Below, piece by piece: positions 11,982-22,829 of a DNA stretch of 64,000 bases. The first letter of the stretch is position 1. Each line of letters opens with the position of its first letter. Origin of the DNA: Dasypus novemcinctus (taxonomy: Eukaryota; Chordata; Mammalia; Cingulata; Dasypodidae); assembly GCF_030445035.2 (NCBI RefSeq), contig NC_080673.1, positions 191,499,216 through 191,563,215 on the forward strand, written 5' to 3'. The notes beneath the pieces are model-generated. The model had not been told where the DNA came from, ran no database searches, and saw nothing but the letters and a program-made list of their open reading frames with translations. Position numbers and translations under genes: made by a program.

Positions 11982-12205
11982 CTGTTAAGTCATTTGAAAC
12001 ATAAGTGAACAGTCTCCTTCTAGCTTCCATTTCCTGTATTTTGTCTGTTTTAATTAACTTTTATGAGATCAATGTAAAAAAGCTGATATTTACAATACAA
12101 ATGTGAGATTACAGGCAGAACAAAATATAATAAAGAAAAAAAAAGTCTTTATTGACAATGATAATGCAAAGTTGCTAAGGTGCTTACTTTCATATAAAAA
12201 AAAAA

Positions 12206-12627
12206 TGAGGGAAACAGATGTGGCTCAACCAATTGGGCTCCCGTCCAGGGTTTGATGCCCAGGGCCTCCTGGGGAGGGCAAGCTGGCCCACACAGAGTGC
12301 TGGCCCCACGCAGGAATGTCACCCCATGCAGGAGTGCCACCCTGCGTGGGAATGCCACCCAGCATAGGAAAGCCACCCGGCGCAGGAGTGCCAGCCGATG
12401 CAGAGAGACACAGAGGAGAGAAAATAAGAAGACATAGCAGAACATGGAGTTGAGGTGGCGCAAGAGAGTAATCGCCTCTCCCACTACAGAAGGTCTCAGG
12501 ATCGGGTCCCAGAGCTGCCTAAAGAGAATACAAGCAGACAGAAGAACACACAGCAAATGGACACAGAGAGCAGACAACGGGGGTAATGGTAGGGGGGAAA
12601 GAAATAAAATGAATCTTAGAAAAGGTA
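12206..12627 (+). mobile_element. dimeric SINE with two tRNA-like units
   Basis: It starts GGGAAACAGATGTGGCTCAA. The GC-rich middle carries repeated GGAGTGCCACCC-type units. It then has a second tRNA-like unit near 12,448-12,520 (GTTGAGGTGGCGCAAGAGAG with a degenerate B box). It ends with the usual ACAGAGAGCAGACAAC block and an A-rich tail. The same two-unit plan recurs at 39,438. It lies in NCAPG intron 5. Confidence 0.75.
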
Positions 12628-12773
12628 AGGCTCACAATCAAATGGCCTAGCAAAACAAAATCACTGCATTCCTTTTCCCCCTGAGTCATTGGGATTCGAG
12701 TGTCAATTCCTAAATTTTGTAATTCTGACCTCAAAATCTACTAACATTTTATATATAAAGACATATATCTTAC

Positions 12774-12858
12774 CTGATCTGTCATTAAGACCTTGTTGAA
12801 GGAGCATTACTCTCTGAGCAATGGACATAGCTCTCATATGTACCTTTTCAGCTAAAAC
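12774..12858 (-). CDS. NCAPG: NCAPG coding exon 5
   Basis: The minus strand encodes VLAEKVHMRAMSIAQRVMLL and QQGLNDRS plus one base of the next codon (85 bases). The acceptor is TTAAG (ct at 12,859-12,860) and the donor GTAAGA (ac at 12,772-12,773). The short exon of 28 codons is identical in plan to the known condensin G sequence. Confidence 0.96.
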
Positions 12859-13151
12859 CTTAAAGAAGTAACAATAATTTTTTAAAAGATGGTCATTAAA
12901 CCCGACACAATATAAAGATTTCATAACTAATATCCCTTTCATTTGAGAAAATTACCCAGAATCTCAAAAAAAAAAAAAATTAGTATATGTAATCACATTT
13001 AATGCAATAAGAGTCTACCTAAATTACCTATACTCTCCATAAAAATTTGAACTGGAGAAATCCTTGTTATATGCCAAATATTTTTCAAAGGTTACTTTAA
13101 TACGTCTTATCTATAAAGAATACAACTATGTAAGATGGTGAACTTATTTAC

Positions 13152-13297
13152 CTGATAAGCCAACTTTCTGACAGCCTCTTTCACATCCTTGGTACGCCCT
13201 ACAATTTTCGGCAAAGTCTTTGCTGATGGTGCAATACATGATAACACTGCCCTCCTAACTTCTGGATTTGAATCATTTTCGATCAAAGTTGCATATG
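13152..13297 (-). CDS. NCAPG: NCAPG coding exon 4
   Basis: The minus strand reads (A)YATLIENDSNPEVRRAVLSC, then IAPSAKTLPKIVGRTKDVKE and AVRKLAYQ. The exon has 146 bases and completes the split Ala codon from exon 3. The acceptor is TTTTAG (ct at 13,298-13,299) and the donor GTAAAT (ac at 13,150-13,151). A HEAT-type helix pair is evident. Confidence 0.96.
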
Positions 13298-14249
13298 CTA
13301 AAAGTAGAGCAATATGTTTTTAGTAAACTTAAGAAATATTAACTATAATTACAAAAGAGCTCATATTTTGATGTTTAAAAGATTTTTTAAATGATAAAGA
13401 TACCATTTTTTACCCTCACACATTTAATTTTAGGTGAAGACTTGTTCCCCAAAACTTCTCTTCTAAGAGGAGTATGAGAAGTTAGTCAACAGACTGGGCA
13501 CAAAGGCTAAAACTGAAAGAAAGCCATAAAGGCCTTGGAAATTCCATTATTAAGATTACATCTTTACCTATTCTTCAAGATTTAGGAAAAAGAGACAGGC
13601 AGTTTATTTTGATGAGATTTTATAGGGCATATTATTTTTATTTTTAATGTGTAAGAAAAAGAAATAACTTCCTGGTTTTACTCCTTGAAACAAAATCCAG
13701 TTTCTACGTTTAAATATTTCTATTTTACCTCTACTTCACACATTTTTCCAAGCTTTATGGTCAAGTACATGTTGACTATTAAACATGGATGTCTAGCACA
13801 GGATTATTTTGTATATAATTTAACACCAAAAATATTAATTATACCAGTTACCAAGATTGGTTTTAAAGCTGAGGTTACAGGGATAGACACATTGAACAAT
13901 GAAAGGGAAGGGCACCCTAATATACCTAAGCATATATAGAAAAGTAAAATATGACTATCTTTATGCTCCCAGAGGAAATACATTTCTTAAATAAAAGTAC
14001 AAATCATAAAGGGACTGATAAATTTTTTAAATGGGGGAGAACGCAAATGCAGTCCCCCCCTTATCACAAATTATGTAGTCGAGTTTCTCACGTTTGGGGA
14101 AATTGCAGGAGTCAGCACATTCAGAGTGAAATGGATAAGCCTCGTGGTATCTCCCCTGCCAAGTATGGGATTGAAAATTTTGACATAGAGAATTTGTGTT
14201 CAACAAGATATTCCAAAGAGAGTGAGAGAATAAGATACTTCAAGTAAGA

Positions 14250-15965
14250 AGATATCTGAATTTCAAAAAAACCAAAGGATTTCTTTTCAGAATATATAAA
14301 GGACACCAATAAATCAATAAGACAACCCAACAGAAAAATGGCCAAAACACTTTAAGAGGCATTATAGAGAAGAAATATAATTGGCCACTAAATACATGAA
14401 AAGATGTATAGTAAGGACATAACCATGCACACCACTAGATTGACAAGAGTCTGACAATACAAAATACTGGATATGATATGATCAATGAAAACTTATACAC
14501 TGCTAATGAGACTATTAATTGGTAAAGTCTCTTTATAGAATACTCCTATATTACCTAATAAAGCTGAACCAATACATATCCCAGGAAGTCTACCCCAGGT
14601 ATACACCCTAAAAAAACCCTTTTCTTCTTCCTTGTGTAACCATGATCCATGTTGTTAAGTGTAGCAGTATTTCTTTTACATTGCTATGTAGTTTTCCATC
14701 TCTATCTCTATCTACCTAAGTATCTCTCTAATCTATGTCTATATCAATACATTTATCTAGTTTACAGTTGATGGGCAGTATTTCTGATTTGGGGCTGTTA
14801 TGGACATTCTTGAACCTTGTTTCTAAAGAACATATGTACTCATTTTCTTTAGGGTTAGCTTATGTTTATCTTTAGTTAATGTTATCAAACTTCTTTACAG
14901 TTGGACCAGTTTACAAATTTACATTCCTACCCACAATGCAGGAGATTCCAGTTGCTCTATATCCTCACCAATACTTGGTATTGTCAGTCCTTTTAATTTT
15001 ATAGGAGGCTGGTGTTATCTCACAGTAATTTATTTCCCACAGTAATTTTAATTTGTTTTTCCCTGATCACTAATAATTTTGAGCACCCTTTCATAAACTT
15101 ATTGGCCTCTTTAACTTCCTCTTTTGTGAAATGAGTGTTTTTATCTTTGCCCATTAAAAAATCAGATCATCTTTATTGCTTTGTAGAACCTTTTATTTCC
15201 TGCATTAAAAATTACACTTAAAACTGCATTTTTAGGAACTGATATAACTCAAGTGGTTGAGTGTCTATTTCCCATGTATGAGGGCCCAGGTTCGATCCCT
15301 AGTACCTCCTTTAAAAAAAAAAAAAATTGTATTTTTGGATCTATTAGAGTGAAACAGGTCTAGAGTATGCATTTCAGTTTAGCTACCTGGTTTGTCTATA
15401 CGGAGTTGACAGAATATATGTTGAAACTATAGCAACTTCTTCTAGGACAGCCTACATTGCTGGTTTCCTTATGATATGGTTCAGTATTTCAAACTATCTC
15501 TATTTAGTTGAGAATTCTTATTTATTCTGGTTATTTGATGCCTTCCATTATATTTAATAAAGGTTAATGAATGGAATAAGTATGATCTTGCAAATTTTTC
15601 CCCATTTTTTTTTCATATTTACCCTTACCCACCCACTCCCACCTGTAACCTCTAATCTGCTTTCTATCTCTGTGAATTTGCTATTTCTAGTCATCTCTTA
15701 TAAATGTATAATTTCTGTCTTATATGTCTTATTTCACTGAGCATAAACCTTTTCAAGTTTCTTCCATGTTGCAGCAGGTCTCATAACTTTATTTTTTCTT
15801 ACGACCAAGTAATATTCCACTGTGTATATGTACCACATTTTGTTTATATAATCATCTGTTGATGGACACTTGGATTGTTTCCAGCTTTTGGCTACCATGA
15901 ATAATGTTGCTATAAACACTGGTGTAAAAATGTTTGCAACCCTGTATTCACTCTTAGAAAAACTC
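14250..15965. mobile_element. mixed old L1 fragments with a SINE monomer
   Basis: About 14,250-14,620 reads as L1 on the plus strand (for example AACAGAAAAATGGCCAAAAC). About 14,640-15,190 and 15,595-15,965 read as L1 3' regions on the minus strand (the complement of the GGATGGATAAACAAAAT-type tract at about 15,840). They fill the central part of NCAPG intron 3. No reading frame is intact. Confidence 0.65.
15234..15327 (+). mobile_element. short tRNA-derived SINE monomer
   Basis: A head with an A-box-like ACTCAAGTGGTTGAG and B box GGTTCGATCC is followed directly by an A tail. It is flanked by similar TGCATTTTTAGG / TGTATTTTTGGA sequence, a plausible imperfect target duplication. It is inserted within L1-like sequence. 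Confidence 0.75.
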
Positions 15966-16447
15966 TTAAGCATGTATTCTAGAAACTGTGTACAAGAAGG
16001 TTCCTAGCAGTAACACTGTTTTTAAGAGCAAAGTAACAGGAAACAAAAAGGTCCATCAACACTGTCTTTTGTTATTTTGCTCTTAAAAACATTGTTACTA
16101 ATATTAAATGCATACAATAGAACACTATAATACAGTAAAAAATAAATGTACCAACATGGATGAACATTAGAATCAGAAATAACTTTGAGAGAAAAGTCAC
16201 AGGAAAATACTTAGAGAATAATAAAATATCTAGGAAATAATATAGTAGGCAAAACTTAACATTATTTAGGGATATACACAGGTGGTAAAATTAGAAAGAA
16301 AAGCAAGAGAATAAATAACCCAAAATTTAGAATAGTAGTTACTCTAAGGGAGAATGAGAGAGGGACACTGGGAAGGCTTCAAAAGTACTATTTATATCCT
16401 TTTTTTAAAAGCTGAGCAGCAGTTATCTGGATATTTGGTTTTTTATT

Positions 16448-16470
16448 TGAACTATATATATATATATATA
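16448..16470. repeat. (TA)n microsatellite
   Basis: A run of alternating T and A lies in NCAPG intron 3, about 100 bp from the exon 3 donor. It is likely length-polymorphic. Confidence 0.8.
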
Positions 16471-16575
16471 AAACTTATATCTTCCAATATATAGGTCATA
16501 CTAGAAAAATTCAAATACTGAGATATTAACAAAATCAACAAAACTGAAAAAAAAGATTTAGGAAGCTGCACATAC

Positions 16576-16804
16576 CATTAACCACTGGGCAATCATCATC
16601 TTTGGGATCCTGAAGTCGTGAAAGAGCCAGAACTGCCTGTATCCTCACATTTGGAATTTTATCTTTCAATCTAACAAGCATGGCTTCATTAATTTTATCA
16701 AATAAATCATCATCAATCTGGGCATTTTCTGGCATACTCCCCAAGAGCTTGTTAATAAGCTGGCACACTCTGAATCTGACTGCATTGCTGTTTGCTTCAT
16801 GAGA
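16576..16804 (-). CDS. NCAPG: NCAPG coding exon 3
   Basis: The minus strand reads SHEANSNAVRFRVCQLINKL, then LGSMPENAQIDDDLFDKINE, then AMLVRLKDKIPNVRIQAVLA and LSRLQDPKDDDCPVVN plus one base (229 bases). The acceptor is TTTCAG (ct at 16,805-16,806) and the donor GTATGT (ac at 16,574-16,575). The VRIQAVLALSRLQD segment is a HEAT-repeat helix typical of condensin G. Confidence 0.97.
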
Positions 16805-17312
16805 CTGAAATAGAAATAAATCAAGATTTATTCACAGGCAACTACCATTCCTAAATAATCACATACCACCTGAATTTCCCTATGTTCAGAATTCAAGTTA
16901 CAATGGTAATTTATTTCCTGCAAAGAAATAACAATGCTACCTTGATCTATATGCATACTAAATATACTTTTTATGTAGCCTCAAAATAAACAGCCTGAAA
17001 TAAGTATTTGCTAAATTATAAAAGCTTATTTCTCTTTGTAGGGACTATTTCCTTCCAAAATAGAGAACTCATTTAAAAGAAATGCATACAAAAACTGGTT
17101 TAGAGAGGCCATTAAAAATTTAATGCTGCAGTTATTTAAAATGTCCACTTTTTTCCATTAATGTTTGAATATATCCTACAAAAAAATACTTTTTCATAGG
17201 CATTTTCCCAAACACTAGATGTTTCATTCTCTAAAAGATATAAACCCCCATATCCTTTTTATATCGCAAAATTTTCCACAATACTTCCCTAAAATGTTAG
17301 TTTTTATAATAC

Positions 17313-17513
17313 CTTTAAGAGGAAAGTAAACAAATAATTTAAAATGCCACCATCTTCCTCTTCATCATCTTCCATCTCTGATTGATGAAATGAAGTAACA
17401 AACTTTGCTGCAAATTCTATTACCCTCTCCACAGCTGGTTCACGTTTATAGACCACCATAGCATATTTAAGGTAATGAATGAATTCCTCATGAAAAACTG
17501 TTTTATTATCCAT
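17313..17513 (-). CDS. NCAPG: NCAPG coding exon 2
   Basis: The minus strand reads MDNKTVFHEEFIHYLKYAMV, then VYKREPAVERVIEFAAKFVT, and on to an acidic DDEEEDGG loop and NYLFTFLLK (67 codons, phase 0 at both ends). The acceptor is TTTCAG (ct at 17,514-17,515) and the donor GTATTA (ac at 17,311-17,312), slightly off consensus. The initial Met of this exon is internal to the protein, not the start. Confidence 0.97.
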
Positions 17514-18573
17514 CTGAAAGACAAAAGAAACCCTTCAAAAACTGCACAGATAAAATCCTTTATTCCAACATTACCATAAGACTGCTGAAAACACTAACCA
17601 TAATTCAAACTAAAACCTTTATTTGGTAAACTCAATTTCAACAAACGGGAAATAAATTTGCACAAATTTTTGTCCAGGCTATAATTTACTCTCCCAGGGA
17701 GCAAACATGAATTTTGACAGTTAAAAGATTATTTTTATTTTTTCAATATTTTTGAATTTTTCTGTATGCCTTTGGTATCAGTTTAATAAAATCAGGCTCC
17801 TTAATGAACAAGCCAAAATCAACACTAGCTTTTATATTTATTACATTTAGGCCTTCCTATCACACAGCAATTACTTTTTGACATAACTTTTTCATAATTT
17901 CTTATATCCTCAAGCCGTGTTATGCTTCCCCCGGGCTCCCCTCAAAAGAAAACAAAACAATACTGGCTTGAATAAGAAGTGCCTAGTTACAATGAGTAAT
18001 TTAGTATTTGGTGAAAAGACCTAATTTAACCGTGGGGGCAGAGATGGATTAATTTGGAGGACTGCGGTTTTTCTGCTGCGGGCGGTGACAGGAGGTACAA
18101 CCCCCTCTGAGCGACTGTAGTCAGGATCTCCTCTGCCGCCCAAACAATTGGCGCCTGGCCGCCCGGGTGCTTTTAAACTTTCTGTCCTTATCCACGGTCC
18201 GAGCCGTGGACAGCAGCAGCTCCAGGGGAGAGGGTACGTACAAAAAAGCGAAGGCGGGACTCTGGGTGAGCCGTTTCCGGCCTTCAGGGTCCTTCTGCCC
18301 TGGGCTCACGCCTGCCCTCTCCGCACCTCAGGTCCCTCCTAAGCGGGTCGGAAAGGTTAAAGCAGGTCCCCGAGCTCTCAGGCACGGAGAGGGGACTCAA
18401 TAAGTGCTTTGGGGTCGCGGGGCGCCGACGGGTGGCGACGGCCCCAGTCCGGAGGGTCAAAGGAGGCCCCCGAGAGAGGCTGGGCCGGGAAGGACGGGGG
18501 CTGGCGGCTGAAGGGCCGGGGAGAGCGAAGGGCGACGAGGGAGAGCCGGGAACCGAGGGCCGGCCACCCTTAC

Positions 18574-18684
18574 CGTGCCGTAGGTGCGGCTCAGCGCCAC
18601 CACCAGCTTCGCCTGGTTCTGGTGCGGCTGCTGGGCCAGCTGGAAGGCCTCCTTAAGCGGCAGAAGCCTCTTCCCGGCTCCCAT
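18574..18684 (-). CDS. NCAPG: NCAPG coding exon 1 (condensin I subunit G, start)
   Basis: NCAPG is the HEAT-repeat, kleisin-binding subunit of condensin I. That complex compacts chromosomes after nuclear envelope breakdown, and its subunits are phosphorylated by CDK1. Exon 1 encodes 37 residues, MGAGKRLLPLKEAFQLAQQP to LVVALSRTYGT, close to the known vertebrate N terminus. The ATG (cat at 18,682-18,684) is in a reasonable Kozak context, and the donor is GTAAGG (ac at 18,572-18,573). Exons 1-9 join without frame breaks into 1,380 bases or 460 codons, just under half of the roughly 1,015-residue protein. The window therefore holds the N-terminal HEAT solenoid only. All nine introns have GT-AG ends. 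The gene shares its CpG-island promoter with DCAF16 and has a CDE/CHR-like element about 145 bp upstream of the ATG. Confidence 0.97.
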
Positions 18685-18828
18685 GGCGCTGGGAGTGGGC
18701 CGGAACCCGCCCTCCCTCTGCTACCGCGGACCCACTGGACCGCCGACCCGAAGTCGAGCGCTCCTCGGTCTCAGTGAGCCAGCCGCCGAGGGCCCGGGAG
18801 TGTCCGGGGCGCGGCGACCGCCAGAGAG

Positions 18829-18845
18829 TTCAAATAACTCCCGCG
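18829..18845 (-). promoter_or_regulatory. CDE/CHR-like cell-cycle element of NCAPG
   Basis: On the minus strand the sequence reads CGCGGGAGTTATTTGAA: a GC-rich CDE-like half, a short spacer, and the canonical CHR hexamer TTTGAA (18,829-18,834). Tandem CDE/CHR sites recruit DREAM/MuvB and give G2/M expression, which fits a condensin gene. Function here is inferred from motif, spacing and position. Confidence 0.7.
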
Positions 18846-18934
18846 AAGCCGAGGAAATATCGCGAGTCTGCAGCCAGAGCGACAGGGGGCGGGAGCTGGA
18901 AGAGAGGGAGCCGCACTCGTCCCCCGCGCTCGCA

Positions 18935-18949
18935 TTTTGGCGCATGCGC
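18935..18949. promoter_or_regulatory. overlapping E2F-like and NRF1 sites
   Basis: TTTTGGCGC (18,935-18,943) matches an E2F-type site. It overlaps the perfect palindrome GCGCATGCGC (18,940-18,949), the NRF1 consensus core. It lies centrally between the two divergent genes, so it could serve both. Confidence 0.65.
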
Positions 18950-19449
18950 GCAGCCTCTGCCGAGCCGTTTTCTGGGTGGGAAGTGGCCTAAGGACTCGGC
19001 GGCGTTGGCTCGGCCGGAAGCAGGGTGGGCAGGGAGGGCTAGCCAAGTGGTCCTGCGACTGGCAGGGAAAGTTGGCAGCCCTAGGCCTGCTCGGGTCGTG
19101 CGGCCCGGCTTGAGGTGAGCAGGAAGAAAGGAGCCTCCTTGCGTGGGACGGGGGTGGGGGTCTGCCTTGGGATGCAAGCCCTCCCCCTGCGCAGGGGTCG
19201 GTCCCGGCAGAAGGGGTACGTTGGGGGCTACGGCGAGGAGGGAAAGGCAGGGCCTCCTGGCTGGGCAGTCGGCCGGCGTCGACGGAGGGGAGCGCCCCGA
19301 GAGCTGCCGACGGAGACGGGCCGGGGTCTTTGTAAGGCCTTAGGTCCTCGTTGGAGGAGGGCAGTCTGGAGGGTCTGCTTGGGAACCGGGCCGCCTTTGG
19401 AACCGCTGCGGGGAGAGTTACTGTTCAATCACAGCTGATTCTAGACGTA

Positions 19450-20690
19450 GCTACTTTCGAGGCCTACTTTACGAAGTAAACGTAAGGTCACTTAAGTGAA
19501 CAAAGGAAGGCACTGAGCGTGGAGGGTCTTTACAATAGTGGTTGAGGTAAAGGAATTTGAAATGCCTTAGAACAGGAACTACGTCTTGAGACCTTTAAAA
19601 AAAAATAGAATGTGTCAGGTAGACGAAAGCGAACATGTCTGCACCTACTGCCAACTAAAGAACTAGAACATGACGAAGCGCCCTGTAACTTTCTTTTAGT
19701 GGATTACCTTCCCTCCCCAAAAGTAAGGGTTTTTCTGAATTTATTGTGACTCTTTGCCTTGCGATTTTTTATGTGTTAACGACATGGGTAAATCCCTGAG
19801 TAATAATTTTGCGTTGTTTTGCATGTCTTAATATTACATGAGTAATCATATACGTGTTTTAAATTAGAACTGTTTCTGAGGTTCTCAGCACTTTACCTCA
19901 TTTAATCATTACAAACAACCTCCGAAATTTCTACTTCCTTTTAAGATGAGGAAACTGGAGGCACAAACTGATTTATTCATCCAGTCTATGCCTTCATGTC
20001 CCTAATTCCTGAAATATTGTAGGTGTTCAAATGTTTAATGTGGTAGCGTTTGAGTTCATATTTTGAATTATCAGGATGTCTACTTTCTGAAAATGCAAGA
20101 AAGGTAATGCAGAGTAAGCAGCTAAAGCAAAATCATAAAGGTCCAAGAATGCATAGAATATACTGATAACATTTGTAATCTCACTGTAGCTAAAATGTAG
20201 AATGCTGAAAAGCTGTAGTGAAAGAGAAACCTAGAAAGAGCATTTTTTTAACCCAGTATATCCAAAATATTATCCATTCAACATGTCATCAATATAAAAT
20301 TTTAATGATAATGTGCTTTCTTTTTTCATGCTGAATCTCTAAGATTGGATACTATTTTACACTTAAATCATTTCCCATTAGCTGCATTTCAGTAAGCACA
20401 TGTAGCTAGTGGTGACAATATTGGACAGCTAGAACAATTCCAACTTTGAGAACCTCTGCATTTATTATTTGTTCTTAATATAAAGTCAGCCGGTAATCTA
20501 AAAATGAGAGTAAACTGATATTCTGGGGCTATTTTTCTTATGTTGTGGCCTTTAATAATTCCTCAGTTCTTTTTATGCTCTGGATACCTTCTATCTTTGA
20601 TTTATTGTTTGCTTTAAAGTTTCTGACAATATTATTTTCTTTAAATGTATATTTTATTTGGATAGCTCACTAAATATAAGACTTTTAAAT
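19450..20690. other. 5' intron of DCAF16, no gene seen
   Basis: Mostly unique AT-rich sequence lies immediately downstream of the CpG island. I found no long frame, exon-like segment or clear repeat. A weak L2-like phrase occurs near 19,975-20,035. Confidence 0.55.
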
Positions 20691-21660
20691 AGTTTTTTTT
20701 AAAGATACGTAGATTACATAAATGTTACATGAAAAATACAGGGATTTCCCATATGCCCCAGTCCCAACTCGTTCATTTTCCCACATTAACTACATCCTTC
20801 AGTAGTGTGGTACATTTGTTAGAATTGGTAAACACATTTTGGAGCATTGCCACTAAGCACAGATTATAGTTTACATTGTATTTACACTCCCACACAATTT
20901 TTTAAGTTATGGCAAGATATATAATGGCTTGTATCTGTCATTGCAGTGTCATTCAGGACAATTCCCAAGTCCCGAAAATATCCCCATATTACACCTGATT
21001 TTCCCTCTCCCTCCTCTCAGAACTTCCGGTGGCCACGGCGTCCATATCAATGATAAAAGCTCTTCCATTGATAGAATCACAGTAAGTCTATACTAGAATA
21101 CCAGAAAGTCTACTCTAGTCCATCGTTCATTCCCCAATCCTGAGGATTCTGGGATGGTGATGTCCACTCTGCCTGTAATTGAAAAGGGGCTTAGATCCCT
21201 GGGGCAGATGGATGGGACTATCTTGCTTGCAGTTACAGACACTCTCTCTTCCTTGGGGTGGTCGCTGTCCATCATCATCTCCTTGTTAGTTTTCCTGGGT
21301 GAGTCCAATGAACTGTAGAGATGATGTTGCAAATATTTTGAGATTCAGGGCCCAACTGGCACAAAGAAAGCCCAAAGATTTAAGTCTCTTGGACATAAAC
21401 CTATCAACTCTTGCACTAACTACAGGTTCACATAGAAGGGGCAGAAGAGCCATGTGTAGGGAAACCACAACTGAGCCAACTCTGACACTGGGGAGCATAA
21501 GTTCCCAAGTAGTGTCTGGATGTTGCCCCTCTTTGAGGCAATATTTACTTTGGCACTCAATGAGATCCTGCTGAGATGTGCATAAGTGCATCCTGCTTCT
21601 CTCCCTCTGGAAGGGAAGACTTAACTATCATCATCATATCATAGTTAATGAGGGATAAGA
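20690..21660 (-). mobile_element. xenarthran L1 3' end (minus orientation)
   Basis: A poly-T start at 20,692 on the plus strand (the A tail of a minus-strand element) leads into about 950 bp of text that I recognise as the common xenarthran L1 3' region. It includes CATTCAGGACAATTCCCAAG, GGTGGCCACGGCGTCCATAT and GGGTGGTCGCTGTCCATC-like blocks. It is 5'-truncated. The moderate-length open frames in it are not genes. Confidence 0.65.
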
Positions 21661-22820
21661 GGCATCTGGCCAGCAGAGGTCAGCCTAGTTATATTTTGAT
21701 TAGCATTATTACTGTAAGTTTTTGTTCAGTATTTTTTAACAAATCCTAAAAATAAAAAAAAGATATTAAACTTAAACATCATAATCTCACTGCCTTTAAG
21801 TTTATACACTTCCTGACTTTGGTTTTAATGCTATAGAAGAAAATAACAAACAGCAGCAACTGTGAAAGTAAACTCGTAGTTGAAAGAAGTCTTTTCTGTC
21901 CTCGATAACTTAGGTTAGTTGCAGAGTTAACAAAAACTAAAAAATATGAATAGTAAGGAGATTCAAAATTCAAGAAGTCATTCATTAAAAATAATTTATA
22001 CATGGGCACATATAGACTATGGGTGAAAAATTATACATGTGGAATGTGAAGGAAGAAAACAAGTTATGAGCTCACTAGAATTTACATATTCTTTCAAATA
22101 GATTTCTTCTGCTAAAGAAAAAAGAGCGAGCCTTTTTAAGAATGCTGTGAGTAACTCAAAGTGTAACCAATAATAGTCTTGTGGATGGAATTAAGTTGAA
22201 ATGAAAACAGTAAAAATCTAAAAGGACAGAAGAGATAAAAGTCAACAGTTGTCCCTGTCTAAATTAATGAAAACAGTTACAGTCTGTGATACAGCTTGAA
22301 TGTTTTTGTCTTCAGATTGAACTAGGAATAATATAAAAAATACTTATATTCATGTTTATATATTACTTTTTATATATGACTTTCTTAAATATCAAGTTAC
22401 AACAAGTTCATTTTTTATTGCTGCAGAAGTAGTATCTACTGCTTTGAAAAAATGTTTACCTTCCCTTTAGCCAATGTATTACAAAATTACCTAAATATAA
22501 TTGGGGAATTTTTGTCTTCCTGGAAAAAAAGAACAGAACATGCTTGTGTAGTTGCTGCAGGCCTTCATTATTCTCCCATTAATTCTTTTGAATACATATT
22601 CTGAGTCCCCAATATATGTCAGAAACTGTGCTAGGAACTGAAAGAGATTAAAAAAATAATAATAATGTGTGGAAATGAGAGAAATATTCATTTAGAGAAA
22701 AATTACTGATCTGCAGCCATTTCATATGACCTTGCTAACACAACTCAGTGTATTTGAAGCTGGACATAATTGCTGACTTTCGATTTCAAAAATGAAAGAA
22801 ATGAGATGGAGATACTCTTT
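21660..22820. other. AT-rich intronic stretch of DCAF16
   Basis: No gene is seen. A short L2-like phrase (ATGTCAGAAACTGTGCTAGG, about 22,615-22,634) is present. The rest appears unique. Confidence 0.5.
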
Positions 22821-22829
22821 TGCTTTTTT

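Larger units (their letters stand above)
18050..19420. promoter_or_regulatory. CpG-island bidirectional promoter of NCAPG and DCAF16
   Basis: A GC-rich, CpG-dense block covers NCAPG exon 1 and the presumed DCAF16 first exon. Both flanks are AT-rich. No TATA box is evident, as expected for such promoters. The two genes diverge from it. A strong donor-like AG|GTGAGC at 19,113-19,118 on the plus strand is a candidate end of the non-coding DCAF16 leader exon. The head-to-head arrangement is that of the human locus, and the exact start sites are inferred. Confidence 0.85.

Noticed and set aside
18409-19438. Overlapping 60-135-codon open frames in the NCAPG/DCAF16 CpG island
   Set aside because: They are GC-rich composition artefacts around the promoter. 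Only the minus-strand 37-codon NCAPG exon 1 is supported by homology and a donor site.
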